From NCBI GenBank assembly GCA_035500455.1, contig DATJXG010000424.1, forward strand, positions 1-13,736: a stretch of DNA of 13,736 nucleotides, written 5' to 3'. Source of the stretch: DATJXG01 sp035500455 (GTDB taxonomy: Bacteria > Acidobacteriota > Terriglobia > Terriglobales > Acidobacteriaceae). Each line of letters begins with the position of its first letter. Within the stretch, counting starts at the first letter, position 1. Positions 1-7,694 of this stretch are shown one piece after another. The translations under genes and the position numbers were made by a program. The notes beneath the pieces were generated by a model. The model was not told the DNA's origin and did not search any database. It saw only the letters and a list, made by a program, of their open reading frames with translations.

Positions 1-1314
1 GTGGTTTTATGCGTCGGGCTGATTGCCCCCGGAGACCCGGCTTTGCTCGCCGGGGTGAGGCAACCGCAAGACTCCGGAGCTCAAGAACAGGCGCCGAAGA
101 TTCCGAATGACCAGTTGGATTCTTTGGTGGCACCCATCGCCCTCTATCCGGACCCCCTGCTCGCGCAAGTGCTTGCCGCTTCCACCTATCCATTGGAAAT
201 CGTCCAGCTCCAGCAGTTTTTGAGTAAGAACCCCAACCTGAAGGACAAAGCCTTGGAAGAGGCGGTGATCAAGCAGGATTGGGATCCGAGCGTCCAGGGC
301 CTCGCTGGCCTCCCGGATGTTGTCAAGCGGCTGGCGGATGACATCCAGTGGACCACCGACCTAGGCAACGCCTTTCTGGCGCAGCAGTCTGACGTGATGG
401 ACGCCGTCCAGCGCATGCGCGCCAAGGCCAAAGGGCAAGGGAATCTGAAGTCCAATCAGCAGATGAAGGTCGAAACCCAGACGGTCGAAAGTAAGCAGGT
501 TATTGTCATCCAGCAGGCCAATCCGGAGGTCGTTTACGTTCCTAGCTACAACCCCACAGTCGTATATGGCCCGCCGGTTTATCCCTATCCTCCCGTCTAC
601 TATCCTCCGCCGGGATACTACGCCGCAGGGATGGCCCTTTCCTTCGGCGTAGGTGTGGCCATGGGAGCAATGTGGTCCGGGGGCTGGGGGTATAACACCG
701 GGTGGCACGGCGGAAATAACAACATCACCATCAACAACAACAACAATTTCAACCGCAACTCGAACATCAACGGCGGCAACCGCAACAACGTCAGCGGTGG
801 AAATCGTGGAGGCAGCGGCAACTGGCAGCACAATCCACAGCACCGCGGGGGCACGCCCTACTCCAATAAAGCCACAGCCAACAAGTATGGCGGGACATCG
901 CGTGGATCCTCCCAGGCGGCGCGCCAGAACAGCGCTCGGCAGCAACAGGCCAGGCAGCAAGGAGGCGGCGCCGGCGGCCGTGGCGGCGCCGGCGGCGGGC
1001 AAGCCGGCAGTCGCGGTGGCGCAGGCGGCGGTCAAGCCGGCAGTCGCGGTGGAGCGGGTGGAGCACAGGCTGGTACCGCGAACCGCGGGGGCGCGGGCGG
1101 CGCGGATCGCGTCGGCAACCGCAGCGTTTCGCAGGGTGGAGGCGGTGGCGGGTCGAGGGGATCCAGTGGTGGCGCCTTCGGCGGGGCATCGGGAGGCAGC
1201 GGCAGTGCAGCGCGGTCCAGCAGTTCGCGCGGTGCCTCCAGCATGGGCGGCGGCGGTGGCTCCCGCGGCGGTGGTGGTGGCAGGGGTGGCGGTGGCGGCG
1301 GGCGGAGGAGATAG
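1..1314 (+). CDS. DUF3300 domain-containing protein, Gly/Asn-rich tail (5' end probably outside window)
   Basis: Residues about 37-200 match the DUF3300 family: an LVAPIALYPDPLLAQVLAAS-type opening, then alternating helices with WDPSV and LADDIQW, ending in PEVVYVPSYNPTVVYG. The family has no established biochemical function. Members are usually exported and sit near DUF2950 genes, as here. A Tyr/Pro-rich stretch (about 180-208) leads into an Asn-rich segment (about 238-275) and then a Gly/Ser/Arg-rich tail to residue 437 that contains an 11-residue repeat. The reading frame is open at base 1, where GTG happens to be the first codon. The first 20 residues look like the middle of a signal peptide without a basic n-region, so the true start is probably upstream. 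The stop lies 21 bases before the DUF2950 start, which suggests one operon. The family call is secure. The location (periplasm or cell surface) is inferred. Confidence 0.85.
   Translation: MVLCVGLIAPGDPALLAGVRQPQDSGAQEQAPKIPNDQLDSLVAPIALYPDPLLAQVLAASTYPLEIVQLQQFLSKNPNLKDKALEEAVIKQDWDPSVQGLAGLPDVVKRLADDIQWTTDLGNAFLAQQSDVMDAVQRMRAKAKGQGNLKSNQQMKVETQTVESKQVIVIQQANPEVVYVPSYNPTVVYGPPVYPYPPVYYPPPGYYAAGMALSFGVGVAMGAMWSGGWGYNTGWHGGNNNITINNNNNFNRNSNINGGNRNNVSGGNRGGSGNWQHNPQHRGGTPYSNKATANKYGGTSRGSSQAARQNSARQQQARQQGGGAGGRGGAGGGQAGSRGGAGGGQAGSRGGAGGAQAGTANRGGAGGADRVGNRSVSQGGGGGGSRGSSGGAFGGASGGSGSAARSSSSRGASSMGGGGGSRGGGGGRGGGGGGRRR
982..1086 (+). repeat. 33-bp in-frame tandem repeat in the DUF3300 tail
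   Basis: Two near-identical 33-base units (982-1014 and 1015-1047) each encode GGAGGGQAGSR. A third, degenerate copy (1048-1086) encodes GGAGGAQAGTANR. The unit is a multiple of three, so copy number can change without breaking the frame. This fits slippage in a low-complexity surface tail. Confidence 0.7.
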
Positions 1315-1322
1315 GCCATGAC

Positions 1323-1329
1323 AAAGGAG
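1323..1329 (+). promoter_or_regulatory. Ribosome binding site that sets the DUF2950 start
   Basis: AAAGGAG lies six bases before the ATG at 1336. An upstream in-frame ATG at 1318 would place this Shine-Dalgarno inside the coding region and would put six extra residues in front of a normal signal peptide. The ATG at 1336 is therefore preferred. Confidence 0.7.
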
Positions 1330-1335
1330 ACTCCA

Positions 1336-2295
1336 ATGAGCACAAGAAAATTGAACGGCCTTGTCGCGGTCGCGTTCTCCACGATCCTGGTGATTCCCTT
1401 TTCCCTTGCTTTGACGCCTCGCGCACACGCGCAGGCGGCATCGCAGACGGCCGGGGAAGGTTTCGCCACGCCCAAAGAAGCTGCCAATGCCCTGATCCAG
1501 GCCGCGGGAAGTTATGACGTTCCTGCTTTGCTGAAAATTCTCGGCAAAGACGGCGAAGATTTGGTCGAGTCTGCCGACACGGTTGCTGACAAGAATCGCG
1601 CCGAAAAGTTCGCGGCCCTCGCCAACGAGAAAACCGAAGTGACCACCGACGCGAAAAACAAAGCGCGCGCAACGGTCACCGTCGGAAACGACGATTGGCC
1701 GCTCCCCATTCCCATCGTTTTGAGGAACGGAAAGTGGTATTTCGACGCCAAGGCCGCCCACGATGAAATTTTGCGGCGGCGTATCGGCTCCAACGAGCTC
1801 GACGCCATCACTATCTGCCGCGGTTACGTTGAGGCCCAGGAGGACTACGCGGAGACGATCCACGACAACTCCGGCGTCAACCAGTACGCCCAGAAGATCA
1901 TTAGCACGCCCGGAAAACAGGACGGCTTGGCCTGGCAAAATCCCGATGGGACCTGGGGCGGTCCGGTCGGCGAAGGTATAGCTAAGGCTATCGGGGAAGG
2001 CCACTCGAGTAAGACAGAACCCCTCCATGGCTACTACTTCAAAGTTCTGAAGGGCCAGGGCCCGTCCGCGCGGCTAGGCCAACTGGATTACGTAATCAAC
2101 GGCGCCATGATCGGAGGCTTTGCGCTGGTGGCATGGCCGGCGGATTACCGAGTGACCGGGGTGCAAACATTCATCGTCAGCTACGATGGCGTCGTCTATC
2201 AAAAAGACCTGGGCCCGGATACGGCGAAGATTGCATCGGCCATGGAGCGCTACGATCCAGACAAGACTTGGCATGAAACCGACGCCAACTGGTGA
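1336..2295 (+). CDS. DUF2950 family exported protein
   Basis: This 319-residue protein has an N-terminal Sec signal (basic MSTRK, a hydrophobic stretch, then an AHAQA-type cleavage region at about residues 31-35). It is followed by the DUF2950 family: FATPKEAANALIQAA near the mature N-terminus, WPLPIPIVLRNGKWYFD in the middle, HGYYFKVLKGQGPSA from residue 231, a GGFALVAWPADY block at about 258-272, and DGVVYQKDLGPDTA near the end. The function of the family is unknown. Export to the periplasm is inferred from the signal peptide. It follows the DUF3300 gene by 21 bases, a pairing I recall as common, and probably shares its transcript. The length is normal for the family and nothing looks broken. 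Confidence 0.88.
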   Translation: MSTRKLNGLVAVAFSTILVIPFSLALTPRAHAQAASQTAGEGFATPKEAANALIQAAGSYDVPALLKILGKDGEDLVESADTVADKNRAEKFAALANEKTEVTTDAKNKARATVTVGNDDWPLPIPIVLRNGKWYFDAKAAHDEILRRRIGSNELDAITICRGYVEAQEDYAETIHDNSGVNQYAQKIISTPGKQDGLAWQNPDGTWGGPVGEGIAKAIGEGHSSKTEPLHGYYFKVLKGQGPSARLGQLDYVINGAMIGGFALVAWPADYRVTGVQTFIVSYDGVVYQKDLGPDTAKIASAMERYDPDKTWHETDANW

Positions 2296-2388
2296 CATCT
2301 GTCGGTCGTTTGTGCCCGCTCTCTTTGGAATTTCGGGAAAACTGTTGAATCCGAATGGGCGCGACAATCTTACTCGGAAATTCAAATC

Positions 2389-2393
2389 AGGAG
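2389..2393 (+). promoter_or_regulatory. Ribosome binding site for the GTG start of the OmpA-family gene
   Basis: AGGAG is followed by an 8-base spacer and then GTG at 2402. The signal peptide begins at exactly that codon, which supports the non-ATG start. Confidence 0.65.
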
Positions 2394-2401
2394 AGTAAAT
2401 C

Positions 2402-3892
2402 GTGCGATCGAATCTTAAGTTCTTGCTGGCTTTCGCCGTTTTAGGTTTTTCAGCGGTCAGCACTTCCGCGCAAGCGCCGTCCGAAGAACCGGCTTCCAGC
2501 CTCATCAGCAAGTCGGTCAAGGCCATCGGATTTCAGGTCGGAGGCGGCGGGACGAAAGTGGATATGAAGGGCACGGAACTCATGCCCTCCGCCGACGGTG
2601 AAGCCAAGGTCGAGGCCAAGAAGGCCCTGACGACCATTCAGGTTTCGCTGGCTGGAATAACAGATCCGAACAAATACGGCAGCGAATTTCTCACCTATGT
2701 ACTCTGGGCTGTTTCCGTTGAAGGACGCACCATCAACCTGGGCGAGCTCCTGACGAACAAAAATGGAGAGGCCAAACTCGAAGCCACAACCCAACTGCAA
2801 ACGTTCTCCTTGGTCGTGACTGCCGAACCGTATTTCAACGTGCGACTCCCAAGCGAAGTCGTGGTCGCGCAGAGCGCAATTCGAAAGGATACGAAGGGGA
2901 AAATTTTTCCGGTAAATGAATATAGGCTCATGAAGCGCACCCAGTACGAAAAGCTCGGAAATCCGTTGGCCCTCACCTTGGACGTCAAGAATGTCCCGCT
3001 GGACATGTATGAAGCACGCAACGCCGTGGACATCGCCAAATCGCGCGGCGCTGACAAGTACGCGCCGGAAATTTTCTCCAAAGCGCAAGCCAGCTTGCAG
3101 ACCGCAGAAACCGCTCTAGCCAGTAAAGCGAACAAGAAGGACATTATTTCGACAGCCCGGCAGGCCGTCCAGTTCGCGGAGGATGCGCGCACGCTCGCGG
3201 CCCAGCGCCAGGAACAAGAGCGCATCGCGAAGGAACGCGAGGCTGCCGCCGCCCAAGCGAAAGCCGAGGCCGAGGCTAAGGCCGCTGCCGAGGCCAAACG
3301 CCAGGCCGAGTTGACCGCTGCGAAGGAAGCGCAGATGAAAGCGGAGGCGGAATTGGCCGCCGCGAAAGCCAAGGCCGAACAAGACGCTCTCCGCGCCAAG
3401 GAAGAGGCCGCCAAAGCGGAAGCAGAACGAAACCGCAAGGCTGCCGAGGCCTTAAGAGCCCAATTGCTCGAGCAGTTCAACCGCATTCTTCCCACTACCG
3501 ACACTCCGCGCGGCCTGAAAGTGAATATGGCCGACGTGCTGTTCGCTTCCGGCAAATATGATCTCCAGCCGTCAGCGCGCGAAGCCTTGGCGAAGCTCAC
3601 CGGAATTGTCCTGGGACACCCGGGACTCAAACTGGATATCGAGGGTCATACGGACAGTGTAGGAAGCGACGCATTCAACCAGGAGCTCTCTGAGCAGAGA
3701 TCGAATGGTGTCATGCAGTACCTCGTCTCCCAAGGCCTTCCGCAAAACTCCATTACCTCCCGCGGATTCGGCAAGACAGATCCGATTTCCAGCAACGATA
3801 CCCCGCAAGGCCGCCAGCAAAATCGGCGCGTGGAAATCATCATCTCTGGCGAGGTCATTGGGACAAAAATCGGCGGGCAGGGGACGTCATAG
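2402..3892 (+). CDS. OmpA-family outer-membrane/peptidoglycan-associated protein with coiled-coil linker
   Basis: This 496-residue protein begins at GTG with a Sec signal cleaved near residue 25 (TSAQA). Residues about 30-180 look beta-rich and I do not recognise a family there. Residues about 195-285 (EARNAVDIAKSRGADKYAPE and following) resemble the helical DUF4398 type of envelope domain. Residues about 268-359 are an Ala/Glu/Lys-rich heptad-like region and probably form a long coiled coil. Residues about 375-483 form an OmpA-like peptidoglycan-binding domain: ADVLFASGKYDL, then IEGHTDSVGS at about 412-421, then the NRRVEI ending. The role inferred from the family is anchoring the outer membrane, or a periplasmic-spanning protein, to peptidoglycan. 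It lies 106 bases after the DUF2950 gene and no clear terminator was seen between them, so co-transcription is possible. Confidence 0.88.
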   Translation: MRSNLKFLLAFAVLGFSAVSTSAQAPSEEPASSLISKSVKAIGFQVGGGGTKVDMKGTELMPSADGEAKVEAKKALTTIQVSLAGITDPNKYGSEFLTYVLWAVSVEGRTINLGELLTNKNGEAKLEATTQLQTFSLVVTAEPYFNVRLPSEVVVAQSAIRKDTKGKIFPVNEYRLMKRTQYEKLGNPLALTLDVKNVPLDMYEARNAVDIAKSRGADKYAPEIFSKAQASLQTAETALASKANKKDIISTARQAVQFAEDARTLAAQRQEQERIAKEREAAAAQAKAEAEAKAAAEAKRQAELTAAKEAQMKAEAELAAAKAKAEQDALRAKEEAAKAEAERNRKAAEALRAQLLEQFNRILPTTDTPRGLKVNMADVLFASGKYDLQPSAREALAKLTGIVLGHPGLKLDIEGHTDSVGSDAFNQELSEQRSNGVMQYLVSQGLPQNSITSRGFGKTDPISSNDTPQGRQQNRRVEIIISGEVIGTKIGGQGTS

Positions 3893-4095
3893 ATATCGCC
3901 CACACCGAATAAATCCCACCTCTCGAGCGGGCGTCTCGGCCGGTGATTTATCAGGAAGTAGAAAGAAAAGGGCAGCGTTGGATAGTGGGATTCGCCGTGC
4001 CGAGCTTGCTCGCCCTGACCTTGGATTTCCCTGTGCCCTATTATGTGCAAGAGTTGTTTGTTTTGTCACTCGCGAACCAAATCTCCGTTCCGGCC

Positions 4096-4795
4096 GTGCG
4101 AAGAGCATGTCGGAACACCATTTTTCAGAGATCATGGCCAACCCCCCGCTGATTTACCACACGCGGGTACACGGGAAGACAGCATCGATGTCGGCGAGGC
4201 TTTCGCCGGCTATCGGAAATCGCTGCCGGACGACCGGTGTGCACTCTACGATCGGTTTGCGGCCAAGGATGTCGCGCTCAAGGTAGTCGGGGTCGGTCAC
4301 GTCGGCACCTGGTGCTCCCTGGCGCTCATGGCGGCTGGCACAAAGGATCATTTTTTCCTCCGGATTAAAGAGGCGTGTCCCTCGGTGCTGGCGGCGTATG
4401 CCGGCAGGAGCATGTACGTGAATCATGGGCAGCGGGTCGTGAACGGATGCCACCTAATGCAATCGGCGAGTGACATTTTCCTTGGCTGGACGAAGAACAA
4501 GCCCGGCCGGCGTTTCTACGTTCGCCCGCTCCGGGACATGAAGATGGAGGCTCCGGTCGAGCATTTTCATCTGGGCGAGATGGTGACGTATGCCCATTGT
4601 TGAGGATGGACGTTGGCGCGGGCGCATGCGCGCTCTGCCGCAACCGCGCCGATCAGCGGATACCTAGGCAAAAGCGAGGCCTTCGACACTGCCTTCGCGG
4701 CGTTTGCCAAGGTCTACGCCGATCAAAGCGGACGCGACCATGCAGTTTTAAGGAAGGCGGTGCGTTCAGGACGCGAAAAAGCCGTCATGGAGTGA
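4096..4795 (+). pseudogene. Decayed DUF2252 family gene (C-terminal half only)
   Basis: The DUF2252 family is about 400-450 residues long. Here only the second half is recognisable, and it is broken. One frame carries SEHHFSEIMANPPLIYH (about 4105-4158). The match then moves to another frame for AFAGYRKSLPDD, KVVGVGHVGTWCSLAL, NHGQRVVNG, ASDIFLGWT and FYVRPLRDMK, so there is an indel between about 4155 and 4185. That frame meets TGA at 4601-4603 and resumes without a shift as GWTLARAHARS and ISGYLGKSEAFDTAFAAFAKVYADQ, stopping at 4793-4795. The family motif as I recall it reads YA..CG..LARAHARSGD, so the TGA falls on the Cys. The first half of the protein is absent; 3893-4095 holds no recognisable gene in any frame. 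I read this as a relic of a deleted gene. The left boundary is approximate. Confidence 0.72.
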
Positions 4796-4828
4796 AACTA
4801 ACCGATCAGCTCAAGGATGACACCCAGA

Positions 4829-6574
4829 ATGAAATCCACACCTCACAACACGCCCGTCCGCTTCCCCATCCTGCAGGGGGTGCTGCCGATTACGGTCGCT
4901 CAGATCCCGACTGAAATTCTTGCTGGTATCACGCTGGCGGCCATCGCTATCCCGGAGGTGATGGGCTACACCAAGATCTCCGGTACGCCGGTGGTCACCG
5001 GTTTGTACACTATGCTGATCCCTACTACGCTGTTCGCCATGTTCGGCTCCTCACGGCACCTGGTGGTGGGTGCCGATTCGGCGACTGCAGCCATCCTAGC
5101 CGCAGGTCTCGTGGGGATAGCATCCGTCGGTTCAGAGCAATACCTGGCGTTGGCCGGCGTGCTGGCGCTGATGGCCGCGGCTTTCCTGGTTCTGGCGCGC
5201 GTCATGCGTCTTGGGTTTCTGGCCGACTTTCTCTCGCGCACCGTCTTGATCGGGTTCCTGACCGGGGTCGGCGTTCAGGTCGCGTTGGGGCAGTTGACCG
5301 GCATGCTCGGCCTTGAGGGGGGCGGCCATGGCACTCTGGGGAAGCTTTGGCACAACGTGCAGCAACTGGGACAGGTCAACCGCCACGAGGTGACGATCGC
5401 ATTAGCGACGCTGGTGGTCATCATCGGCCTCGAAAAGGTTTCGAAGAAGATTCCGGGGGCCTTGATCGCGGCGATCGGCGCCATCGTCGCAAGTTGGGCG
5501 TTGGGACTCGACAAGCAGGTGCATGTTGTCGGAGCCGTTCCGGGTGGCCTGCCATACCTTGGGTTGCCAAAGGTGGACTGGAACTGGCAGGTCATAACGA
5601 CTTTGGTCCCGACAGCCTTTGCGATGTTCGTGGTCATCCTGGCACAGAGCGCGGCGACTTCCAGCGCCTATGCCACGCGCTACGGCGAGAGTTTCAGCGA
5701 GAACACGGACCTCGTCGGTCTGGCCCTGGCCAATATCGGCGCCGGCTTGTCCGGCACCTTCGTCGTCAACGGCAGCCCAACCAAGACGCAGATCGTCGAC
5801 AGCGCGGGAGGGCGCAGCCAACTGTCGCTCCTGGTGATGGCGGCGATCGTCTTGCTGGTCCTGCTCTTCCTGACCGCACCGCTGGCGTTCATGCCGGAAG
5901 CGGCCTTGTCGGCCATCGTGTTTCTCATCGGCATCGGCCTGATTAATCTTGCGGGGATGCGGAGGGTCTACGAGCAACGGCGAGCGGAGTTCTGGGTGGC
6001 GCTGGCTACCACGCTGACGGTCGTGGTGGTTGGCGTCCAGCAGGGGATCTTGCTCGCCATCGCGCTGTCGCTCATCGAACACACCCGCTATGGGTATCGT
6101 CCGAAGAACGCGGTGCTCGTGCCGGGCGAATCGGGAGGCCGGCAATCACGGCCGGTGGCCACGGCCGCGCAGGCCGCGCCTGGCCTGATCATCTACCGGT
6201 TCACGCACAGCTTGTACTATGCGAATTGTCACCAGTTCGCGGATGAGATCACGTTTCTCGCGAATTCCACTAAGCCGCCTCTGCGCTGGCTCTGCCTCGA
6301 CGCGTCCGCGGTGGATGATATCGACTACTCGGCAGCGGAAACCCTCCGGTCGGTTCACGCAATGTTGCAGGCGAGAGGCATACGCCTGATCGTTGCAGAA
6401 GAAATGGAGGACATCAAAAGCACGGCTCGTTATCAATTGCGTGAGCTGCTCGGCGAGGATGCTTTCTACGACCATCTGGAGGGCGTCATGAAGCAGTATC
6501 GGCAGCAGTTCAACGTGCCGGTTCCTTCCAGGCATGCAGACCCGAGTCCCGGGGAGGAGGATGGAGACGACTGA
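4829..6574 (+). CDS. SulP family inorganic anion transporter with STAS domain
   Basis: This is an inner-membrane transporter of the SLC26/SulP family, whose members carry sulfate, bicarbonate or other anions. The substrate cannot be assigned here. The N-terminal region has the SulP signature: AGITLAAIAIPEVMGYTKI, GLYTMLIPTTLFAMFGSSRH and VVGADSATAAI, followed by roughly ten to twelve hydrophobic segments up to about residue 415. The FVVNGSPTKTQIVDSAGGRS loop is typical of the family. A cytoplasmic STAS domain occupies about residues 450-550, with DAS at 491-493 in the DASAVDDID segment. An in-frame ATG at 4817 lies directly against AAGGA and has no spaced ribosome site. The ATG at 4829 has AAGGA 11 bases upstream and is slightly favoured, giving 581 residues. 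The length is normal and the frame intact. Confidence 0.9.
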   Translation: MKSTPHNTPVRFPILQGVLPITVAQIPTEILAGITLAAIAIPEVMGYTKISGTPVVTGLYTMLIPTTLFAMFGSSRHLVVGADSATAAILAAGLVGIASVGSEQYLALAGVLALMAAAFLVLARVMRLGFLADFLSRTVLIGFLTGVGVQVALGQLTGMLGLEGGGHGTLGKLWHNVQQLGQVNRHEVTIALATLVVIIGLEKVSKKIPGALIAAIGAIVASWALGLDKQVHVVGAVPGGLPYLGLPKVDWNWQVITTLVPTAFAMFVVILAQSAATSSAYATRYGESFSENTDLVGLALANIGAGLSGTFVVNGSPTKTQIVDSAGGRSQLSLLVMAAIVLLVLLFLTAPLAFMPEAALSAIVFLIGIGLINLAGMRRVYEQRRAEFWVALATTLTVVVVGVQQGILLAIALSLIEHTRYGYRPKNAVLVPGESGGRQSRPVATAAQAAPGLIIYRFTHSLYYANCHQFADEITFLANSTKPPLRWLCLDASAVDDIDYSAAETLRSVHAMLQARGIRLIVAEEMEDIKSTARYQLRELLGEDAFYDHLEGVMKQYRQQFNVPVPSRHADPSPGEEDGDD

Positions 6575-6647
6575 TGATAACGCCGCCGGCCCCAATGAAC
6601 AGCGCGACCTCTTTAAAAATGAAGAGTACGGAAGGCCAATAACCTGA
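6561..6647 (+). CDS. Possible 28-residue small ORF at the 3' end of sulP
   Basis: The ATG at 6561 follows GGGGAGGAGG (6551-6560), a strong purine-rich ribosome site though closely spaced. It overlaps the last 14 bases of the SulP gene in another frame and runs 28 codons to TGA at 6645. The product is acidic and hydrophilic (METTDDNAAGPNEQRDLF... ending YGRPIT), with no membrane segment and no family I recognise. The PPK2 start is 20 bases downstream, so translation here could couple SulP to PPK2. The GGAGG run also encodes the Glu/Gly-rich SulP tail and may be coincidental. Confidence 0.3.
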   Translation: METTDDNAAGPNEQRDLFKNEEYGRPIT

Positions 6648-6667
6648 AAGTAGAAAGGAGCCGAATC

Positions 6668-7546
6668 ATGAAGAATGACAAGAAAAAGAATAAGGAAAAA
6701 ACCCAGGCTGAAGAGTCCGGCAAGGGGCTCAGCAAGGTGAGCACCAAAGAGGTCTCTGCCGACGAACACGGGAAGAAACTCAAGAACAAACGCTATGAGA
6801 AGGAACTGGGCAAACTGCATGTGGAACTGGTCAAGCTCCAGGAATGGGTCAAGGCCAAGGGGCTCAAGGTCTGCATCGTCTTCGAGGGGCGCGACGGTGC
6901 CGGCAAGGGGGGGACCATCAAGGCGATCACCGAGCGGGTGAGCCCCCGGGTTTTCAGGGTTGTGGCGCTCCCCGCACCCACGGAGCGGGAAAAGTCCCAG
7001 ATGTATGCCCAGCGCTATTTTCCGCACTTTCCGGCGGCAGGCGAGGTGGTCATTTTCGACCGGAGCTGGTACAACCGGGCCGGCGTCGAGCGGGTGATGG
7101 GCTTCTGCACCGAGGACGAGGCAAAGCGCTTCTTGGACGTCGCGCCTGCCTTCGAGAAGCTGATGGTCGAATCAGGCATCATCCTCCTCAAGTACTGGCT
7201 CGAAGTGAGCCCGGAGGAGCAGACCCGGCGGCTGGAAGGGCGCATCGATGACGGCCGCAAGATCTGGAAGCTCTCCCCCATGGACGTACAGTCATACACC
7301 CGTTGGGACGACTATACCAGGGCACGCGATGAAATGTTCGCAGCGACTGACACGTCCTGGGCGCCGTGGTTCGTGGCCAATTCCGAGGACAAGAAGCGGG
7401 TGCGGCTCAATATCATCAGTCACCTGCTCAGCAAGGTCCCGTACAAGAAGACGCCGCAGGAAAAAGTGAAGCTGCCGAAGCGGCAGGTCGGCCGCAAGTA
7501 CAAGGCGGTAGACTTCCCGTTCAAGTTCATTCCAGAGGCCTTTTGA
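6668..7546 (+). CDS. ppk2: Polyphosphate kinase 2 (PPK2, class I-like)
   Basis: This 292-residue cytoplasmic enzyme belongs to the PPK2 P-loop kinase family, which transfers phosphate between polyphosphate and nucleoside di- or monophosphates. Visible motifs are Walker A GRDGAGKGG at residues 74-82 (Lys80), ALPAPTEREKSQ, QRYFPHFPAAGE, the Walker B/lid block FDRSWYNRAGVE at 130-141, then GIILLKYWLEVSPEEQ, KIWKLSPMD, WDDYTRARDEM and TDTSWAPW. The single-domain arrangement and the FDRSWYNRAGVE block are usual for class I enzymes, which favour ADP to ATP; this specificity is inferred. The first ~40 residues are Lys/Glu-rich and not conserved. AAAGGAG at 6654-6660, seven bases before ATG, supports the start. 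It lies 93 bases after SulP. There is no frame damage. Confidence 0.92.
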   Translation: MKNDKKKNKEKTQAEESGKGLSKVSTKEVSADEHGKKLKNKRYEKELGKLHVELVKLQEWVKAKGLKVCIVFEGRDGAGKGGTIKAITERVSPRVFRVVALPAPTEREKSQMYAQRYFPHFPAAGEVVIFDRSWYNRAGVERVMGFCTEDEAKRFLDVAPAFEKLMVESGIILLKYWLEVSPEEQTRRLEGRIDDGRKIWKLSPMDVQSYTRWDDYTRARDEMFAATDTSWAPWFVANSEDKKRVRLNIISHLLSKVPYKKTPQEKVKLPKRQVGRKYKAVDFPFKFIPEAF

Positions 7547-7618
7547 AGAGACGCGTGAGTAAAGCAATGACGCAGATGGTTGGTATCATCCAAGCTCAAA
7601 GGGTTACCTGCCGGTTAA

Positions 7619-7647
7619 GAGTGACTTTTCCCCGGCGCTGAGTGACT
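7619..7647 (+). repeat. Pair of 8-bp direct repeats upstream of the sulfatase operon
   Basis: GAGTGACT occurs at 7619-7626 and again at 7640-7647. The start-to-start distance is 21 bases, two helical turns, so a dimeric regulator could bind both on one face. They sit about 50-75 bases before the anSME start. TGAGTAAA is also present twice (7556-7563 and 7647-7654). I could not identify a convincing -35/-10 pair in the 148-base gap 7547-7694, nor a terminator for PPK2. An operator role is speculative. Confidence 0.3.
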
Positions 7648-7694
7648 GAGTAAAACGAAAAGAGATTGGCGATGAAGAACTTCGAGGCGGTGAC

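Noticed and set aside
361..2028. 555-codon open frame on the minus strand
   Set aside because: It lies opposite the DUF3300 tail and the DUF2950 gene, both clear families on the + strand. Its product is Ala/Gly/Val low-complexity sequence of the kind produced by reading GC-rich codons backwards.
2340..2380. Weak sigma-70-like hexamer pair (TTGAAT...) in the gap before the OmpA-family gene
   Set aside because: No convincing -10 hexamer lies at 16-18 bases spacing. It could be chance in a 106-base gap.
3909..3951. Inverted repeat ATAAATC (3909-3915) / GATTTAT (3945-3951) after the OmpA-family gene
   Set aside because: The arms are perfect but only 7 bp, A/T-rich and 29 bases apart, with no T-tract afterwards. 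This is not enough for a terminator or an operator call.
3943..4152. 70-codon + strand frame with a hydrophobic stretch before the DUF2252 relic
   Set aside because: It has no clear ribosome site or family and overlaps the start of the DUF2252 remnant in another frame.
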